A stretch of 64,000 nt of DNA from JBBQKG01 sp038326655. GTDB taxonomy: Bacteria > Actinomycetota > Thermoleophilia > Solirubrobacterales > JBBDJG01. The stretch spans positions 1-64,000 of the forward strand of contig JBBQKG010000008.1 of the NCBI GenBank assembly GCA_038326655.1, given 5' to 3'. Below, piece by piece: positions 1 to 8,704 of this stretch. The notes under the pieces are model-generated. The model had not been told where the DNA came from. It saw only the letters and a program-made list of their open reading frames with translations, and ran no database searches. Numbering within the stretch: the stretch's first letter is position 1; every line of letters starts with the position of its first letter. The translations under genes and the position numbers were made by a program.

Positions 1-232
1 CGTCGAGCGGCTCATTGGTGCGCTGGTAGCGGCGCGCGAGCTGGCGTGCGAGCGGCAGAAAGCGCTCGACCAGCGCCTCGCGCGCGGTCGCGTCGCCGTG
101 CTCGTGGTAGCGGAGCAGAAGGCGGCGGTCTTCGCGGGTGCGCTGGACACGGCTCTCTTGGTCGAGCTTGTCGGCGCGCCCCGGCACCGGGCCGTTGTGA
201 TCAAGGGTCGAGTGTGCGGCTTTGGCTTGCAA
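1..232 (-). CDS. RNA polymerase sigma factor, SigB/SigF type (N-terminal fragment, cut by the window edge)
   Basis: Reading the minus strand from about 232 to the left edge gives an open frame whose residues include YHEHGDATAREALVER, then FLPLARQLARRYQRTNEPLD. This is the region 1.2/2 entry of SigB/SigF/SigG-type sigma-70 factors, where a helix LVERxLPLARxLARRY precedes the core-binding segment. Only about 75 residues are inside the window, so the -10 and -35 binding regions are not visible. No ATG is in frame near the beginning. A TTG at 232 is the first plausible start, and it is uncertain. The gene is divergent from the SDR gene to the right. Confidence 0.62.
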   Translation of the reverse strand, partial: MQAKAAHSTLDHNGPVPGRADKLDQESRVQRTREDRRLLLRYHEHGDATAREALVERFLPLARQLARRYQRTNEPLD

Positions 233-408
233 AGTTGTCTCCGACGGCTGCGACGCGAGACTGCGCGATCCCCTGCCCGGCCTCGCCAGGGTTGATTTAC
301 CCGCTTCTCCTGAAACCTGTAAGCCGCTTTTCGCGGGAAACAGCCGCCGTCAGATTCGTTACGCGGCGGGCCCAGGGTGCGACATGGCTCGTGACAGGAT
401 TCTGCGCG

Positions 409-1230
409 ATGTCGGAGCACACGATCCTGATCACCGGAGCCACCGATGGGCTGGGCCGCGCGCTCGCGGCCGAGCTCTCAGAGACGGGCGCGACGCTCTT
501 GCTGCACGGGCGCGACGAGGCTCGCGGCCGGCGGGCGATCGAGCAGATTCGCGGGCAGACGGGCAACCGGAACCTCCACTGGCATCGGGCCGACCTCGCG
601 TCGCTGGAAGAGGTCCGCGCCCTGGCCGAGCGGATCGAACGCGAGCACGGTGGTCTGGACGTGCTCGTCAACAATGCCGGGATCGGGACCACACTGCCCG
701 GCGACGCCCGCCGGATGGAGAGCAGGGACGGCTACGAGTTGCGGTTCGCCGTCAACTATCTGGCCGGATTTCTGCTCACGCGGCTGCTGCAACCGATGAT
801 CGCGCGCTCGGCGCCGGCTCGGATCGTCAACGTGAGCTCAGCCGGCCAGATGCCGATCGACTTCGACGATGTGATGCTGGAGCGGTCCTACAGCGGCGTC
901 GATGCCTACTGCCGGAGCAAACTCGCGCAGGTCATGTTCACGTTCGACCTGGCAGAGGAGCTACGCGATCTCGGCGTCACCGCCAACTGCCTGCACCCGG
1001 GGACCTACATGCCGACAAAGATGGTTCGCGCCGCCGAAGTGACCCCTGTCACACCACTCGAAGAGGGTGTGCAGGCGGTGCGGCGGCTCGCCGTCGACCC
1101 CGAGCTGGAGCACGCCACGGGACGGTACTTCGACGGCCAACGGGAGGCGCGCGCACACGATCAGGCGTACGACCCCGGCGCGCGTAGACGGTTGCGCGAC
1201 CTGAGCGAGCGGCTTGCGCCGCTGACCTGA
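409..1230 (+). CDS. Short-chain dehydrogenase/reductase (SDR family)
   Basis: A 273-residue classical SDR: an NAD(P)-dependent oxidoreductase with a Rossmann fold and no membrane segment. The cofactor loop TGATDGLG is at residues 9-16, NNAG at about 88-91, Ser143/144 precede the active site, and the catalytic pair is Tyr167 and Lys171 (YCRSK). The sequence resembles the retinol-dehydrogenase/WW-oxidoreductase-like branch, but the substrate cannot be read from it. The frame is open far upstream, but similarity begins at this ATG. The gene ends 50 bases before an ABC exporter operon on the same strand, and nothing ties it functionally to that operon. Confidence 0.88.
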   Translation: MSEHTILITGATDGLGRALAAELSETGATLLLHGRDEARGRRAIEQIRGQTGNRNLHWHRADLASLEEVRALAERIEREHGGLDVLVNNAGIGTTLPGDARRMESRDGYELRFAVNYLAGFLLTRLLQPMIARSAPARIVNVSSAGQMPIDFDDVMLERSYSGVDAYCRSKLAQVMFTFDLAEELRDLGVTANCLHPGTYMPTKMVRAAEVTPVTPLEEGVQAVRRLAVDPELEHATGRYFDGQREARAHDQAYDPGARRRLRDLSERLAPLT

Positions 1231-1280
1231 CAGCTCACGTCCCAGACCAGCTCACCGGATCGGTAACGTCGGTCCACGCC

Positions 1281-2285
1281 ATGACACAGGCCAACAGCAT
1301 CGAGGTCCGGGGCCTGACCCGGGAGTTCAAGAACGGCCCGCGTGCCGTCGACAACATCGACCTCAGCGTGCAGCCCGGCGAGATCTACGGATTTCTCGGG
1401 CCGAACGGCGCCGGCAAGTCGACCACGGTGCTGATGCTCACCACGCTGCTCCCCCCGACCGCCGGTACGGCCCGCGTCGCGGGCCACGACGTCGTGACCG
1501 AGGGGCCCCAGGTCCGCAGGTCGATCGGGGCGGCACTGCAGGAGGCCGCGTTGGACCCGCTGCTGACCGGACGAGAGCACATGCGCCTGCAGACCTCGCT
1601 GCACGGCCTACCGAAGACCGAGCGCCGCGCCCGCGGCGACGAGCTGCTTCGGCGGGTCGGCCTGATCGACGCTGCCGACCGCAGGGTCGGCGGCTATTCC
1701 GGCGGGATGAAGCGCCGGCTCGACCTCGCCCTCGCCCTCGTTCACAGACCGCAGGTCCTGTTCCTGGACGAGCCCACCACTGGTCTCGACGTGCAGAGCC
1801 GGACCGCGCTCTGGGACGAGGTCGCGCGGCTGGCCCGCGAGGACGGGGTCACGGTGTTCCTCACCACCCAGTACCTCGAAGAGGCGGACGCGCTGGCTGA
1901 TCGAGTCGGCATCATCGACCACGGCCGCATCGTCGCCGAGGGCACCCCCACCGCCCTCAAGGCGCAGATCGGGCATCCCACCGTGGTTGCGATTCCGCGT
2001 GATCCAGGCGACCGCGACGCCGTCGTCAGGATGCTGGAGCGCTTCGGCGAGCTCGGCGACGGCGTCCCCAAGGGAGCCTCGGTGCTGCTGCGGGGCGATG
2101 AGTCCCAGCTCGCGGACATCGTGCGGGCCTTCGACGCTGAGCACATCGCGATCGAGCACCTCCAGATGCACGCGCCCTCGCTGGACGACGTCTTCCTCGC
2201 GAAGACCGGTCGTTCCCTGGAGGGCGCCGGGGACGAGCCCGAAGCCGCTCCCGGGACGGCCGAGGCGCAGCCGGTGCGGGCATGA
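1281..2285 (+). CDS. ABC transporter ATP-binding protein, DrrA-type drug/lipid exporter
   Basis: A 334-residue ABC ATPase with Walker A GPNGAGKST at residues 40-48, a GGYSGGMKRRL signature and the Walker B stretch LFLDEPTTGLD. A C-terminal extension of about 100 residues, typical of the daunorubicin-resistance DrrA group, follows the nucleotide-binding domain. It would energise the two ABC-2 permeases encoded immediately downstream, with which it overlaps (ATGA at 2282-2285). ABC-2 exporters of this kind move hydrophobic drugs, lipids or polysaccharides outward. The substrate here is unknown. Confidence 0.9.
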   Translation: MTQANSIEVRGLTREFKNGPRAVDNIDLSVQPGEIYGFLGPNGAGKSTTVLMLTTLLPPTAGTARVAGHDVVTEGPQVRRSIGAALQEAALDPLLTGREHMRLQTSLHGLPKTERRARGDELLRRVGLIDAADRRVGGYSGGMKRRLDLALALVHRPQVLFLDEPTTGLDVQSRTALWDEVARLAREDGVTVFLTTQYLEEADALADRVGIIDHGRIVAEGTPTALKAQIGHPTVVAIPRDPGDRDAVVRMLERFGELGDGVPKGASVLLRGDESQLADIVRAFDAEHIAIEHLQMHAPSLDDVFLAKTGRSLEGAGDEPEAAPGTAEAQPVRA

Positions 2286-3061
2286 ACGTCCCGCTTCGGA
2301 CCCAGGTCGGCCAGCTCGCCCGCCGCTCGGCGCTGCGAACCCTGCGCCAGCCGGCGCAGATCGTCCCGGCACTGATCTTCCCGCTGTTCCTGCTCGCGGT
2401 GAACTCAGGCGGGCTGCAGCGTGCGACCGACCTCCCAGGCTTCCCCACCGACTCGTATCTGAGCTTCGCGCTTGCGGTGCCGTTCATGCAGGGAGCGCTC
2501 TTCTCGGTGATGAACGCCGGCACCGACCTCGCCCGTGACATCGAGACCGGGTTCCTCAACCGCCTCGCGCTGACGCCCCTGCGCGGCGCGGCGCTGCTCG
2601 CGGGACTGCTGACCGGAGCGATGATGCTCGGAATCGTGCAGGCGCTCACCTACCTGGTCGTCGGGCTGACCGCGGGCGCGGGGCTGGCGGCGGGCGCCGC
2701 CGGAATCCCCGTGCTGCTCCTGCTGTCGCTGCTCGTCACATTCGGCTTCGGCGCGATCGGCCTTTTCGCCGCACTCCGCACCGGCTCGGGGGAGGCGGTG
2801 CAGAGCCTCTTCCCGGTTTTCTTCGTGTTTCTCTTCCTCTCCTCGATGTCGCTGCCACGGAACCTGATTCAGACCCATTGGTTTCGCGATGTCGCCACCT
2901 ACAACCCGGTCTCCTACCTGATCGAGGGCTTCCGCTCCTTGATCATCAGCGGGTGGGATGTGGAAGCGCTGGCGCTCGGATTCGGCATCGCGGCGACGAT
3001 CGCCGTGGTCGGCATGGTGGGCGCGACGTCGGCGCTGAAGACGAGGCTGGTGCGGACATGA
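2282..3061 (+). CDS. ABC-2 type transporter permease (first of a pair)
   Basis: A 259-residue membrane protein with about six hydrophobic segments and the ABC-2/DrrB pattern: an N-terminal cytoplasmic helix, then TM segments, and a conserved ATYNPVSYLIEGFRSL stretch before the last TM helix. Its ATG overlaps the stop of the ATPase gene by four bases, and its own stop overlaps the next permease in the same way. The three genes therefore form one coupled unit encoding one ATPase and a permease heterodimer. Confidence 0.87.
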   Translation: MNVPLRTQVGQLARRSALRTLRQPAQIVPALIFPLFLLAVNSGGLQRATDLPGFPTDSYLSFALAVPFMQGALFSVMNAGTDLARDIETGFLNRLALTPLRGAALLAGLLTGAMMLGIVQALTYLVVGLTAGAGLAAGAAGIPVLLLLSLLVTFGFGAIGLFAALRTGSGEAVQSLFPVFFVFLFLSSMSLPRNLIQTHWFRDVATYNPVSYLIEGFRSLIISGWDVEALALGFGIAATIAVVGMVGATSALKTRLVRT

Positions 3062-3837
3062 AGGACGCGCTCGGCATCGACGCTGCACGGGCGGTCGCAT
3101 GGCGCTCGATCCACAATTTCACGTCCAACCCGGCTCTCTTCCTGCCTGCAATCGTGTTTCCGTTGTTCTTCTTCACCGCCTTCGCCGGTGGACTGTCGAC
3201 GGTCAGCAGGGTGCCGAACTTCAACTTTCCGACCGGCTACACGGCGTTCCAGTTCGTCTTCGTGCTGCTGCAGTCGGCGGCCTTCGGAGGAGTGTTCACC
3301 GGGTTCGGGATCGCACGCGACTTCGAGACCGGCTTCGGGCGGCGTCTCTTCCTGGCGGCGCCCCACCGCGGCGGGATCGTGCTCGGTTACGCGATTGCGG
3401 CGCTGGTGCGCGCGCTGTTCACCTGGACGGTCCTGGTCGTCGTCGCGCTGATCTTCGGCATGCAGATCGACGGCAGCGGCGTCGACCTGTTCGGCCTCTT
3501 CGCGCTCGCCGTGCTGGTCAACCAAGCCGCAACGATGTGGGCGACCGGCGTGGCGCTGAGGGTACGCTCGATCCAGGGCGGCCCGCTGATGCAGATGCCG
3601 GTCTTCCTGATCCTCTTCCTCGCGCCGGTGTACGTGCCGATCGGCCTGCTGTCGGGCTGGATCCACGGCGTCGCTTCGATCAACCCCGTGACGGCCCTGC
3701 TCGAAGCGGGCCGCGGGTTCATCTCGGGGAATCCCGCCACCGTGGCGCTGGCTTTCGCCGTGGGCGTCGGGTTGGTGGCGGTGCTTGCATTCTGGGCGCG
3801 CGGCGGCCTTCGCCGCGCAGAGGCGGCCGGCGCCTAG
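3058..3837 (+). CDS. ABC-2 type transporter permease (second of a pair)
   Basis: A 259-residue paralogue of the preceding permease with the same topology and the equivalent motif ASINPVTALLEAGRGF near the C-terminus. The frame is open further upstream, but the ATG at 3058 gives the usual ABC-2 N-terminus and an ATGA overlap with the previous stop, so I use it. It probably forms a heterodimeric channel with its neighbour. The gene converges with the next ABC system across a 41-base gap that contains no convincing terminator. Confidence 0.87.
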   Translation: MKDALGIDAARAVAWRSIHNFTSNPALFLPAIVFPLFFFTAFAGGLSTVSRVPNFNFPTGYTAFQFVFVLLQSAAFGGVFTGFGIARDFETGFGRRLFLAAPHRGGIVLGYAIAALVRALFTWTVLVVVALIFGMQIDGSGVDLFGLFALAVLVNQAATMWATGVALRVRSIQGGPLMQMPVFLILFLAPVYVPIGLLSGWIHGVASINPVTALLEAGRGFISGNPATVALAFAVGVGLVAVLAFWARGGLRRAEAAGA

Positions 3838-3878
3838 CCCCAAGAGGTCGACATCGCGGGCGGCGCCTTGCCGCTTGC

Positions 3879-4646
3879 CTAAGCGCGCAGCCGGTATCCC
3901 CTCGAGAACAGCCGCAGGTTGAACGCGAACAGGGCGGCCGTCGCGAGCGTGAGGAAGAGCAGCGACAGCGCCACGCTCACCTCGGCGTAGCCAAGGAAGC
4001 CGTAGCGGACGAGGGCGATCATGTAGTAGACCGGGTTGAAATGCGTCAGCGTCTGAAACGGCTCGGGGAGCAGGGCGGCGGAGTAGAAGACGCCACCGAG
4101 GAAGATCAGGGGCTGGAGCACGAAGGTCTGGGCGATCGCGACGTCGTCGAACTGCTCGGCTCGGACGCCAATCAGCACTCCGAGCTGGGCGAAGAAGAAG
4201 CCCACCAGGAAGAGGGCGGGGATCAGGACGAGGATGTGGTCGACCGGAAGGTCGACCAGGAAGGACGCCGCGGTGAAGGTCAGCACCGAGACCAGCAGGC
4301 CGCGGATGAACCCGCCGAGCGAGAAAGCCAGCAACAGCTCGAGCGGCGAGGCGGGCGAGGAGAGCTGGTCCTGGATCGCGCCCTGGAACTTCTGCTGGAG
4401 GATCGAGGAGGAGTTGTTCGAGAAGGCGTTGATCGCCCAGGCCATCATGATCAGGCCGGGGATCACGAAGACGACGTAGTCGATTCCGTGCAGCTTGTTG
4501 ATTCGCGAGCCGAGCGCGGCTCCGAACACGGAGATGTAGAGGAACGTCTCGAGCAGAGGCGCACCGATCGTCTGCTTCTTGATCTTCATGAAGCGGTTGA
4601 CCTCACGCCGCGAGAGCGTGAGAAAGCGGATCTGCGCGGCGGTCAC
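3879..4646 (-). CDS. ABC-2 type transporter permease (DrrB/NodJ-like)
   Basis: A 255-residue integral membrane protein of the ABC-2 family with six predicted TM segments and the family motif THFNPVYYMIALVRYG before the final helices. The GTG start at 4646 shares its first base with the TAG stop of the upstream ATPase gene (4646-5461), so the two are coupled. Together they make a second, independent exporter. The substrate is unknown. Confidence 0.87.
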   Translation of the reverse strand: MTAAQIRFLTLSRREVNRFMKIKKQTIGAPLLETFLYISVFGAALGSRINKLHGIDYVVFVIPGLIMMAWAINAFSNNSSSILQQKFQGAIQDQLSSPASPLELLLAFSLGGFIRGLLVSVLTFTAASFLVDLPVDHILVLIPALFLVGFFFAQLGVLIGVRAEQFDDVAIAQTFVLQPLIFLGGVFYSAALLPEPFQTLTHFNPVYYMIALVRYGFLGYAEVSVALSLLFLTLATAALFAFNLRLFSRGYRLRA

Positions 4647-5461
4647 TAGGCGAGCTCCTCGACGCGCGAGCGCGAGAGCTCCTTGCGCCCGACGAGCGCC
4701 AGGTAGGCGTCCTCGAGGTTCGCGACGCCGTAGTTGCCGGCAAGCTCGGCGCTCGACCCCTGGGCGATGATCTGGCCCTCGTTGATGAAGGCGATCTTGT
4801 CGCAGAGCTGCTCGGCCTCTTCCAGGTAGTGCGTCGTCAGCAGGATCGTCGTGCCCTCCTGGTTGATGCGCTGGACGTAGTGCCAGAGCTCGAGCCGCAG
4901 CTCGATGTCGACGCCCGCGGTGGGCTCGTCGAGGATCAACAGGCGCGGCCGGTGCATCAAAGCGCGGGCCAGGATCAGCCGCCGCTTCATCCCGCCGGAG
5001 AGGGTGCGGGTGCGCTCGTCTCGCTTGCCGGTGAGCGAGAAGATCTCGAGCAGCTCCTTGGCACGCTCGCGCCGCTCGCGCTTGGGCATCCCGAAGTAGC
5101 CGGCATGGTAGTCGAGCGTCTCCTCGGCGGTCAGGAACCAGTCGAGGTTCAGCTCCTGCGGCGCCAGCCCCACCGCCTGGCGTGCCTGGCCATAGTCACC
5201 GATCGCGTCATGGCCGAACACCTGGATCGTCCCCGAGGTGGGCTGCGCAAGGCCGGTCGCGCAGTGGATCAGTGTCGACTTGCCGGCCCCGTTGGGCCCC
5301 AGGAGTCCGAAGAACTCCCCGTCCTCGATGTCGAGGAAGACGGCGTGTAGCGCCACGACACCGGTTGGGTAGCGCTTGCCCAGGTCTTCGATGTGCAGGG
5401 CCTTTTCGCTCGCCGAGGATGGCGAGCCGTCAAGCGCGGAACGGTCGTGCGAGAAGTTCAA
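4646..5461 (-). CDS. ABC transporter ATP-binding protein (ABC-2 exporter)
   Basis: A 271-residue ATPase with Walker A GPNGAGKST at residues 55-63, signature LSGGMKRRL and Walker B LLILDEPTAGVD. An N-terminal tail of about 20 polar residues precedes the domain. It pairs with the permease gene that begins at its stop codon. The two ATPases in this region are clearly different proteins, so this is not a recent duplication of the 1281-3837 system on the other strand. Confidence 0.9.
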   Translation of the reverse strand: MNFSHDRSALDGSPSSASEKALHIEDLGKRYPTGVVALHAVFLDIEDGEFFGLLGPNGAGKSTLIHCATGLAQPTSGTIQVFGHDAIGDYGQARQAVGLAPQELNLDWFLTAEETLDYHAGYFGMPKRERRERAKELLEIFSLTGKRDERTRTLSGGMKRRLILARALMHRPRLLILDEPTAGVDIELRLELWHYVQRINQEGTTILLTTHYLEEAEQLCDKIAFINEGQIIAQGSSAELAGNYGVANLEDAYLALVGRKELSRSRVEELA

Positions 5462-5539
5462 TTCGGGGAGGGTGGGACGAGCACCGATCGTAGTGGAGCG
5501 GCGCTGCTTTGCCCGGCGGCCACGATCAACGTCGTGGAG

Positions 5540-7021
5540 CTACCCCGCCTCGTTGTAAGCCGGTTCGGTACCGCCGGCCCGTGTGGATCTCGGCTCCGCC
5601 TGCTGCTCGGCCTGCTCCTCCGGCTGGAGCACCATCGCCGCGACCACGATCGCGGCCAGCACGAGCGCGGCCCCGATCAGGAACGCGAGGTGGTATCCGC
5701 TGGTCAACGCCGAGGCCGTGCTTCCGCCGCCGCCGGCAAGGGCATCGGTGCGCGTGGCGGACAGGGTGGCGAGCACGGCGAGACCCAGCGCCCCGCCTAC
5801 CTGGGCCGACGTGTTGACGAGACCGGAGGCGAGGCCCGCGTCCTCCCTGGTGGCGCCCGACATCGCGAGCGTCATCAGGGCCGGGAACGAGACGCCCGCC
5901 CCCAGGCCGAGCAGGACCATCACGGGCAGTACGTGCTGCACGTAGCTGCCGTCCACCGGCGCCCGGCTGAACAGGACCAGCCCGGCAGCCACGAGCCCGA
6001 GTCCGGGGAGCAACGTCGTCTTGGCGCCAAAGCGCATGATCAGCGGCTCCGAATAGCGGATCGACAACGTTCCCATCACGATCGTCACGGGCAGGAAGGC
6101 GAGGCCGATCTGCAGTGCGTCGTAGCCGAGCACGCGCTCCAGGTACAGGGATCCGAGGAAGAACACCCCGAACATGCCGGCGACCGAGAGCGCCTGAACG
6201 AGGTTGGCCCCGGAGACGTTGCGCGAGCGAAAGATCCGGAGCGGAATCAGCGGGTTCCGGGCGCGCGCCTCGCGCAACACGAATGCAACCAGGAGCACGA
6301 GCGAGAGCGCGCCGAGCCCGAGCGCGCGGCCCGAGCCCCAGCCATAATCGGCCGCCGGCTTGACGATCGTGTAGACGCCGAGCATCAGCGAGCTCGTGAT
6401 CAGCACCGCGCCCGGGATGTCGGCCCCCTCGCCGAAGCCGATGCCCTCGTCCCTGTCGAGCAGCCGTACGGCCAGGACAGCCGTCGCGATCCCGATCGGA
6501 ACGTTCACGAAGAAGATCCAGTGCCAGTTGATCGACTGGGTGAGCACGCCGCCCGCCAGCAGTCCGACCCAGCCGCCGGCGGAGGCGACGAATGCGTAGA
6601 CGCCGATCGCCTTCGCCTGCTCGCGGGGCTCCGGGAACATCGTGACGATCATGCCCAGGATCACGGCGGAGGTCATCGCCCCGCCGACGCCCTGGATGAA
6701 GCGGGCGGCAACCAGCAGCTCCTGGCTCTGCGCCGCCCCGCACAGGAGCGATGCCCCGGTGAAGACGCCGAGGCCGGCCATGAAAACGGCCTTGCGCCCG
6801 AGGATGTCGCCAAAGCGCCCGGCGAGCAGGAGCAGGCCGCCGAAGGCGATCAGGTAGGCATTCACGACCCAGGCAAGGCTCGACGACGAGAAGCCGAGGT
6901 CATCCTGGATCGACGGCAGCGCCACGTTCACGACAGTCACGTCGAGGACGATCATCAGCATCCCCACGCAGAGCACGTAGAGGGCGATCCAGCGGTTCTT
7001 GTCAGTCATGTGCTCCGTCAT
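5540..7021 (-). CDS. MFS transporter, DHA2 (EmrB/QacA) multidrug exporter
   Basis: A 493-residue major facilitator with 14 hydrophobic segments, as expected for DHA2 proton-drug antiporters. LDVTVVNVALPSIQ lies in TM1, GRFGDILGRK is motif A, and GWVGLLAGGVLT is the antiporter motif C at TM5. An upstream in-frame ATG would add 37 basic residues unlike any MFS leader. The ATG at 7021 overlaps the stop of the VOC gene by four bases and gives the normal short N-terminus, so I choose it. It probably exports a toxic organic compound with help from its coupled VOC neighbour. Confidence 0.88.
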   Translation of the reverse strand: MTEHMTDKNRWIALYVLCVGMLMIVLDVTVVNVALPSIQDDLGFSSSSLAWVVNAYLIAFGGLLLLAGRFGDILGRKAVFMAGLGVFTGASLLCGAAQSQELLVAARFIQGVGGAMTSAVILGMIVTMFPEPREQAKAIGVYAFVASAGGWVGLLAGGVLTQSINWHWIFFVNVPIGIATAVLAVRLLDRDEGIGFGEGADIPGAVLITSSLMLGVYTIVKPAADYGWGSGRALGLGALSLVLLVAFVLREARARNPLIPLRIFRSRNVSGANLVQALSVAGMFGVFFLGSLYLERVLGYDALQIGLAFLPVTIVMGTLSIRYSEPLIMRFGAKTTLLPGLGLVAAGLVLFSRAPVDGSYVQHVLPVMVLLGLGAGVSFPALMTLAMSGATREDAGLASGLVNTSAQVGGALGLAVLATLSATRTDALAGGGGSTASALTSGYHLAFLIGAALVLAAIVVAAMVLQPEEQAEQQAEPRSTRAGGTEPAYNEAG

Positions 7022-7431
7022 CGCGTTCGCCTCCTCTGTCCGTTTTGCCGGGTCTTCGCTGAAGGCCGGCGCTCCTTGGGCTGCCAGAAGGCAATCTCGG
7101 CGCCGGCGGGCGCGGCCACGACGCTGCGCCAACCCGCCGGACCTTCGCGGGGCTCGAGCAGCACCGACGCGCCGAGCTCACGCGCCCGCTCGGTCGCCGC
7201 CGAGATTGCGGTGACCTCGACATACGGTAGCCACAGCGGGCGCCGCGTCGTGCACTCGACGATGCCGCCCCCGAACCCGCGGCCCAGCTCGAGCGCCCAG
7301 TACGTGCCGGAGCCGGCGTCGATCCGCTCCGGGCGCCAGCCGCAGAGCCCCGCGTAGAACGCGCAGGCGCGCGGCAGGTCGCCGGTGTGAAGCTCCAGGT
7401 GGACGACTGGGTTTGGGGAAGCGGAGGTCAT
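7018..7431 (-). CDS. VOC (glyoxalase/bleomycin-resistance) family protein
   Basis: A 137-residue protein with paired beta-alpha-beta-beta-beta modules: VVHLELHTGDLPRACAFYAG at the start of the first module and VEVTAISAATERARELGA in the second. VOC proteins bind small ligands, often with a metal, and include thiol transferases, dioxygenases and drug-sequestering proteins. The gene is first in a two-gene operon with the DHA2 exporter, which suggests detoxification. The C-terminal 20 residues are very basic (KERRPSAKTRQNGQRRRTR) and probably lie outside the fold. Confidence 0.82.
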   Translation of the reverse strand: MTSASPNPVVHLELHTGDLPRACAFYAGLCGWRPERIDAGSGTYWALELGRGFGGGIVECTTRRPLWLPYVEVTAISAATERARELGASVLLEPREGPAGWRSVVAAPAGAEIAFWQPKERRPSAKTRQNGQRRRTR

Positions 7432-7462
7432 TTCCTGCTGTACGACTCCCCCAGCCCCTCGA

Positions 7463-7485
7463 ACTCATCGGTGGCACCGATGAGT
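7463..7485. promoter_or_regulatory. 23-base perfect palindrome in a divergent promoter region
   Basis: Two 11-base arms, ACTCATCGGTG and its exact reverse complement, flank a single G. The site lies 31 bases upstream of the VOC-MFS operon start on one side and 34 bases upstream of the ECF sigma factor on the other. This is the geometry of a dimeric repressor operator covering a divergent promoter. No repressor gene is adjacent. A hairpin is possible, but there is no run of T and no gene ends here, so a terminator is unlikely. Confidence 0.5.
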
Positions 7486-7519
7486 CTTCCCCAGATCGGC
7501 GGTCTAGTCTGGTGAACGC

Positions 7520-8599
7520 ATGAGTGCCGCTCCCACCATCACGAATCCGCAGGAACGCCAGCTGCTCGCGGCCGCTCGCGGCGGCGACCAGGAGGCCTAC
7601 CGCCGCCTCGTCGAGCCGCGTCACGCGGAGCTTCACGCGCACTGCTACCGGATGCTCGGCTCGGTCCACGACGCGGAGGACGCGCTCCAGGATGCGCTCT
7701 TGCGGGCGTGGCGCGGGCTGCCCCGGTTCGAGGGCCGCAGCTCCCTGCGCTCGTGGCTCTACCGGATCGCGACCAACAGCTGCATGGACGTGGTCGCGCG
7801 GCGGCCCAAGCGGGTGCTTCCGGTCGACTACGGCCCGGCCGCCGATCCGCACGACAGCCCCGGGGAGCCGCTCGTCGAATCCGTGTGGGTGGAGCCCTAT
7901 CCCGACGAGAAGCTCGAGGACGGCCTCGCCGCGCCGGAGGCAACCTACGAGCAGCGTGAGAGCGTCGAGTTGGCGTTTGTCGCGGTACTTCAGCACCTAC
8001 CGGCCAATCAGCGCGCCGCGCTGATCCTGCGCGAGGTGCTCGGCTTCTCCGCGCGCGAGGTCGCAGATGTCCTGGAGACCAGCGTCGCCTCGGTCAACAG
8101 CGCGCTCCAGCGTGCCCGCAAGACCGTCGACGAGAAGCGTCCCGCCCAGAGCCAGCAGGCCACCCTGCGAGCAGTCGGAGACGAGCGTCTCCGCGAGATC
8201 GTGGCGAGCTACACCGATGCGATGCAGCGGGGCGACGTGGACGCGGTCGTCTCGATGCTGACCGAGGATGCCACCTGGTCGATGCCGCCGATGCCGCGCT
8301 GGTATCACGGCCACGAGGCGATCGTCGGTTTCCTAACCGAGTATCCGCTCCGCGAGCGGTGGCGCCACGTCCCGACTCGCGCGAGCGGTCAGCTGGCGGT
8401 GGGTTGCTACATGTGGGATGCGGAGCGGGAGAGCTACGTCGCGGCCGTCCTCGACGTCCTCACCCTCCGCGGCACGCGGATCACCGAGGTCACCGGGTTC
8501 GTGAGCCCCTGGGTCTTCCAGCGTTTCGGCGAGGCGACCGGGTTCATGACCCCCGAGGCCTTCCGGCGCTTCGGCCTGCCGGACGAGCTTCCGGCGTAG
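7520..8599 (+). CDS. ECF RNA polymerase sigma factor with C-terminal SnoaL-like domain
   Basis: A 359-residue protein. Residues about 10-85 form sigma region 2 (DAEDALQDALLRAWRGL and the DNA-melting stretch SLRSWLYRIATNSCMD). Residues about 150-205 form region 4 with its helix-turn-helix (LREVLGFSAREVADVLE). From about 235 a SnoaL/NTF2-like domain follows (YTDAMQRGDVDAVVSMLTED). This layout is that of the SigG/SigX5-type extracytoplasmic sigma factors, in which the NTF2-like tail replaces or assists an anti-sigma factor. No anti-sigma gene is adjacent, which fits. The 23-base palindrome just upstream may be its operator. Confidence 0.88.
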   Translation: MSAAPTITNPQERQLLAAARGGDQEAYRRLVEPRHAELHAHCYRMLGSVHDAEDALQDALLRAWRGLPRFEGRSSLRSWLYRIATNSCMDVVARRPKRVLPVDYGPAADPHDSPGEPLVESVWVEPYPDEKLEDGLAAPEATYEQRESVELAFVAVLQHLPANQRAALILREVLGFSAREVADVLETSVASVNSALQRARKTVDEKRPAQSQQATLRAVGDERLREIVASYTDAMQRGDVDAVVSMLTEDATWSMPPMPRWYHGHEAIVGFLTEYPLRERWRHVPTRASGQLAVGCYMWDAERESYVAAVLDVLTLRGTRITEVTGFVSPWVFQRFGEATGFMTPEAFRRFGLPDELPA

Positions 8600-8704
8600 C
8601 CCTCCTGCGCATGCGACCGCGGTCGATGTGGTGACAGACTCTTCCCTCCAGCGACGCTGCGCCTTGCCGTCGCCGCCACCCGGGCTACCTAGAGAGGAGA
8701 CCTG

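Noticed and set aside
3099..4649. Very long plus-strand open frame across the ABC-2 permease genes
   Set aside because: It runs antisense to the permease at 3879 and reads low-complexity Arg/Glu/Gln-rich residues, a normal shadow in high-GC DNA.
5393..7357. 654-codon plus-strand open frame opposite the MFS gene
   Set aside because: Composition (Arg, Gln, Glu, His runs) and lack of any domain show it is the antisense shadow of the 14-TM exporter.
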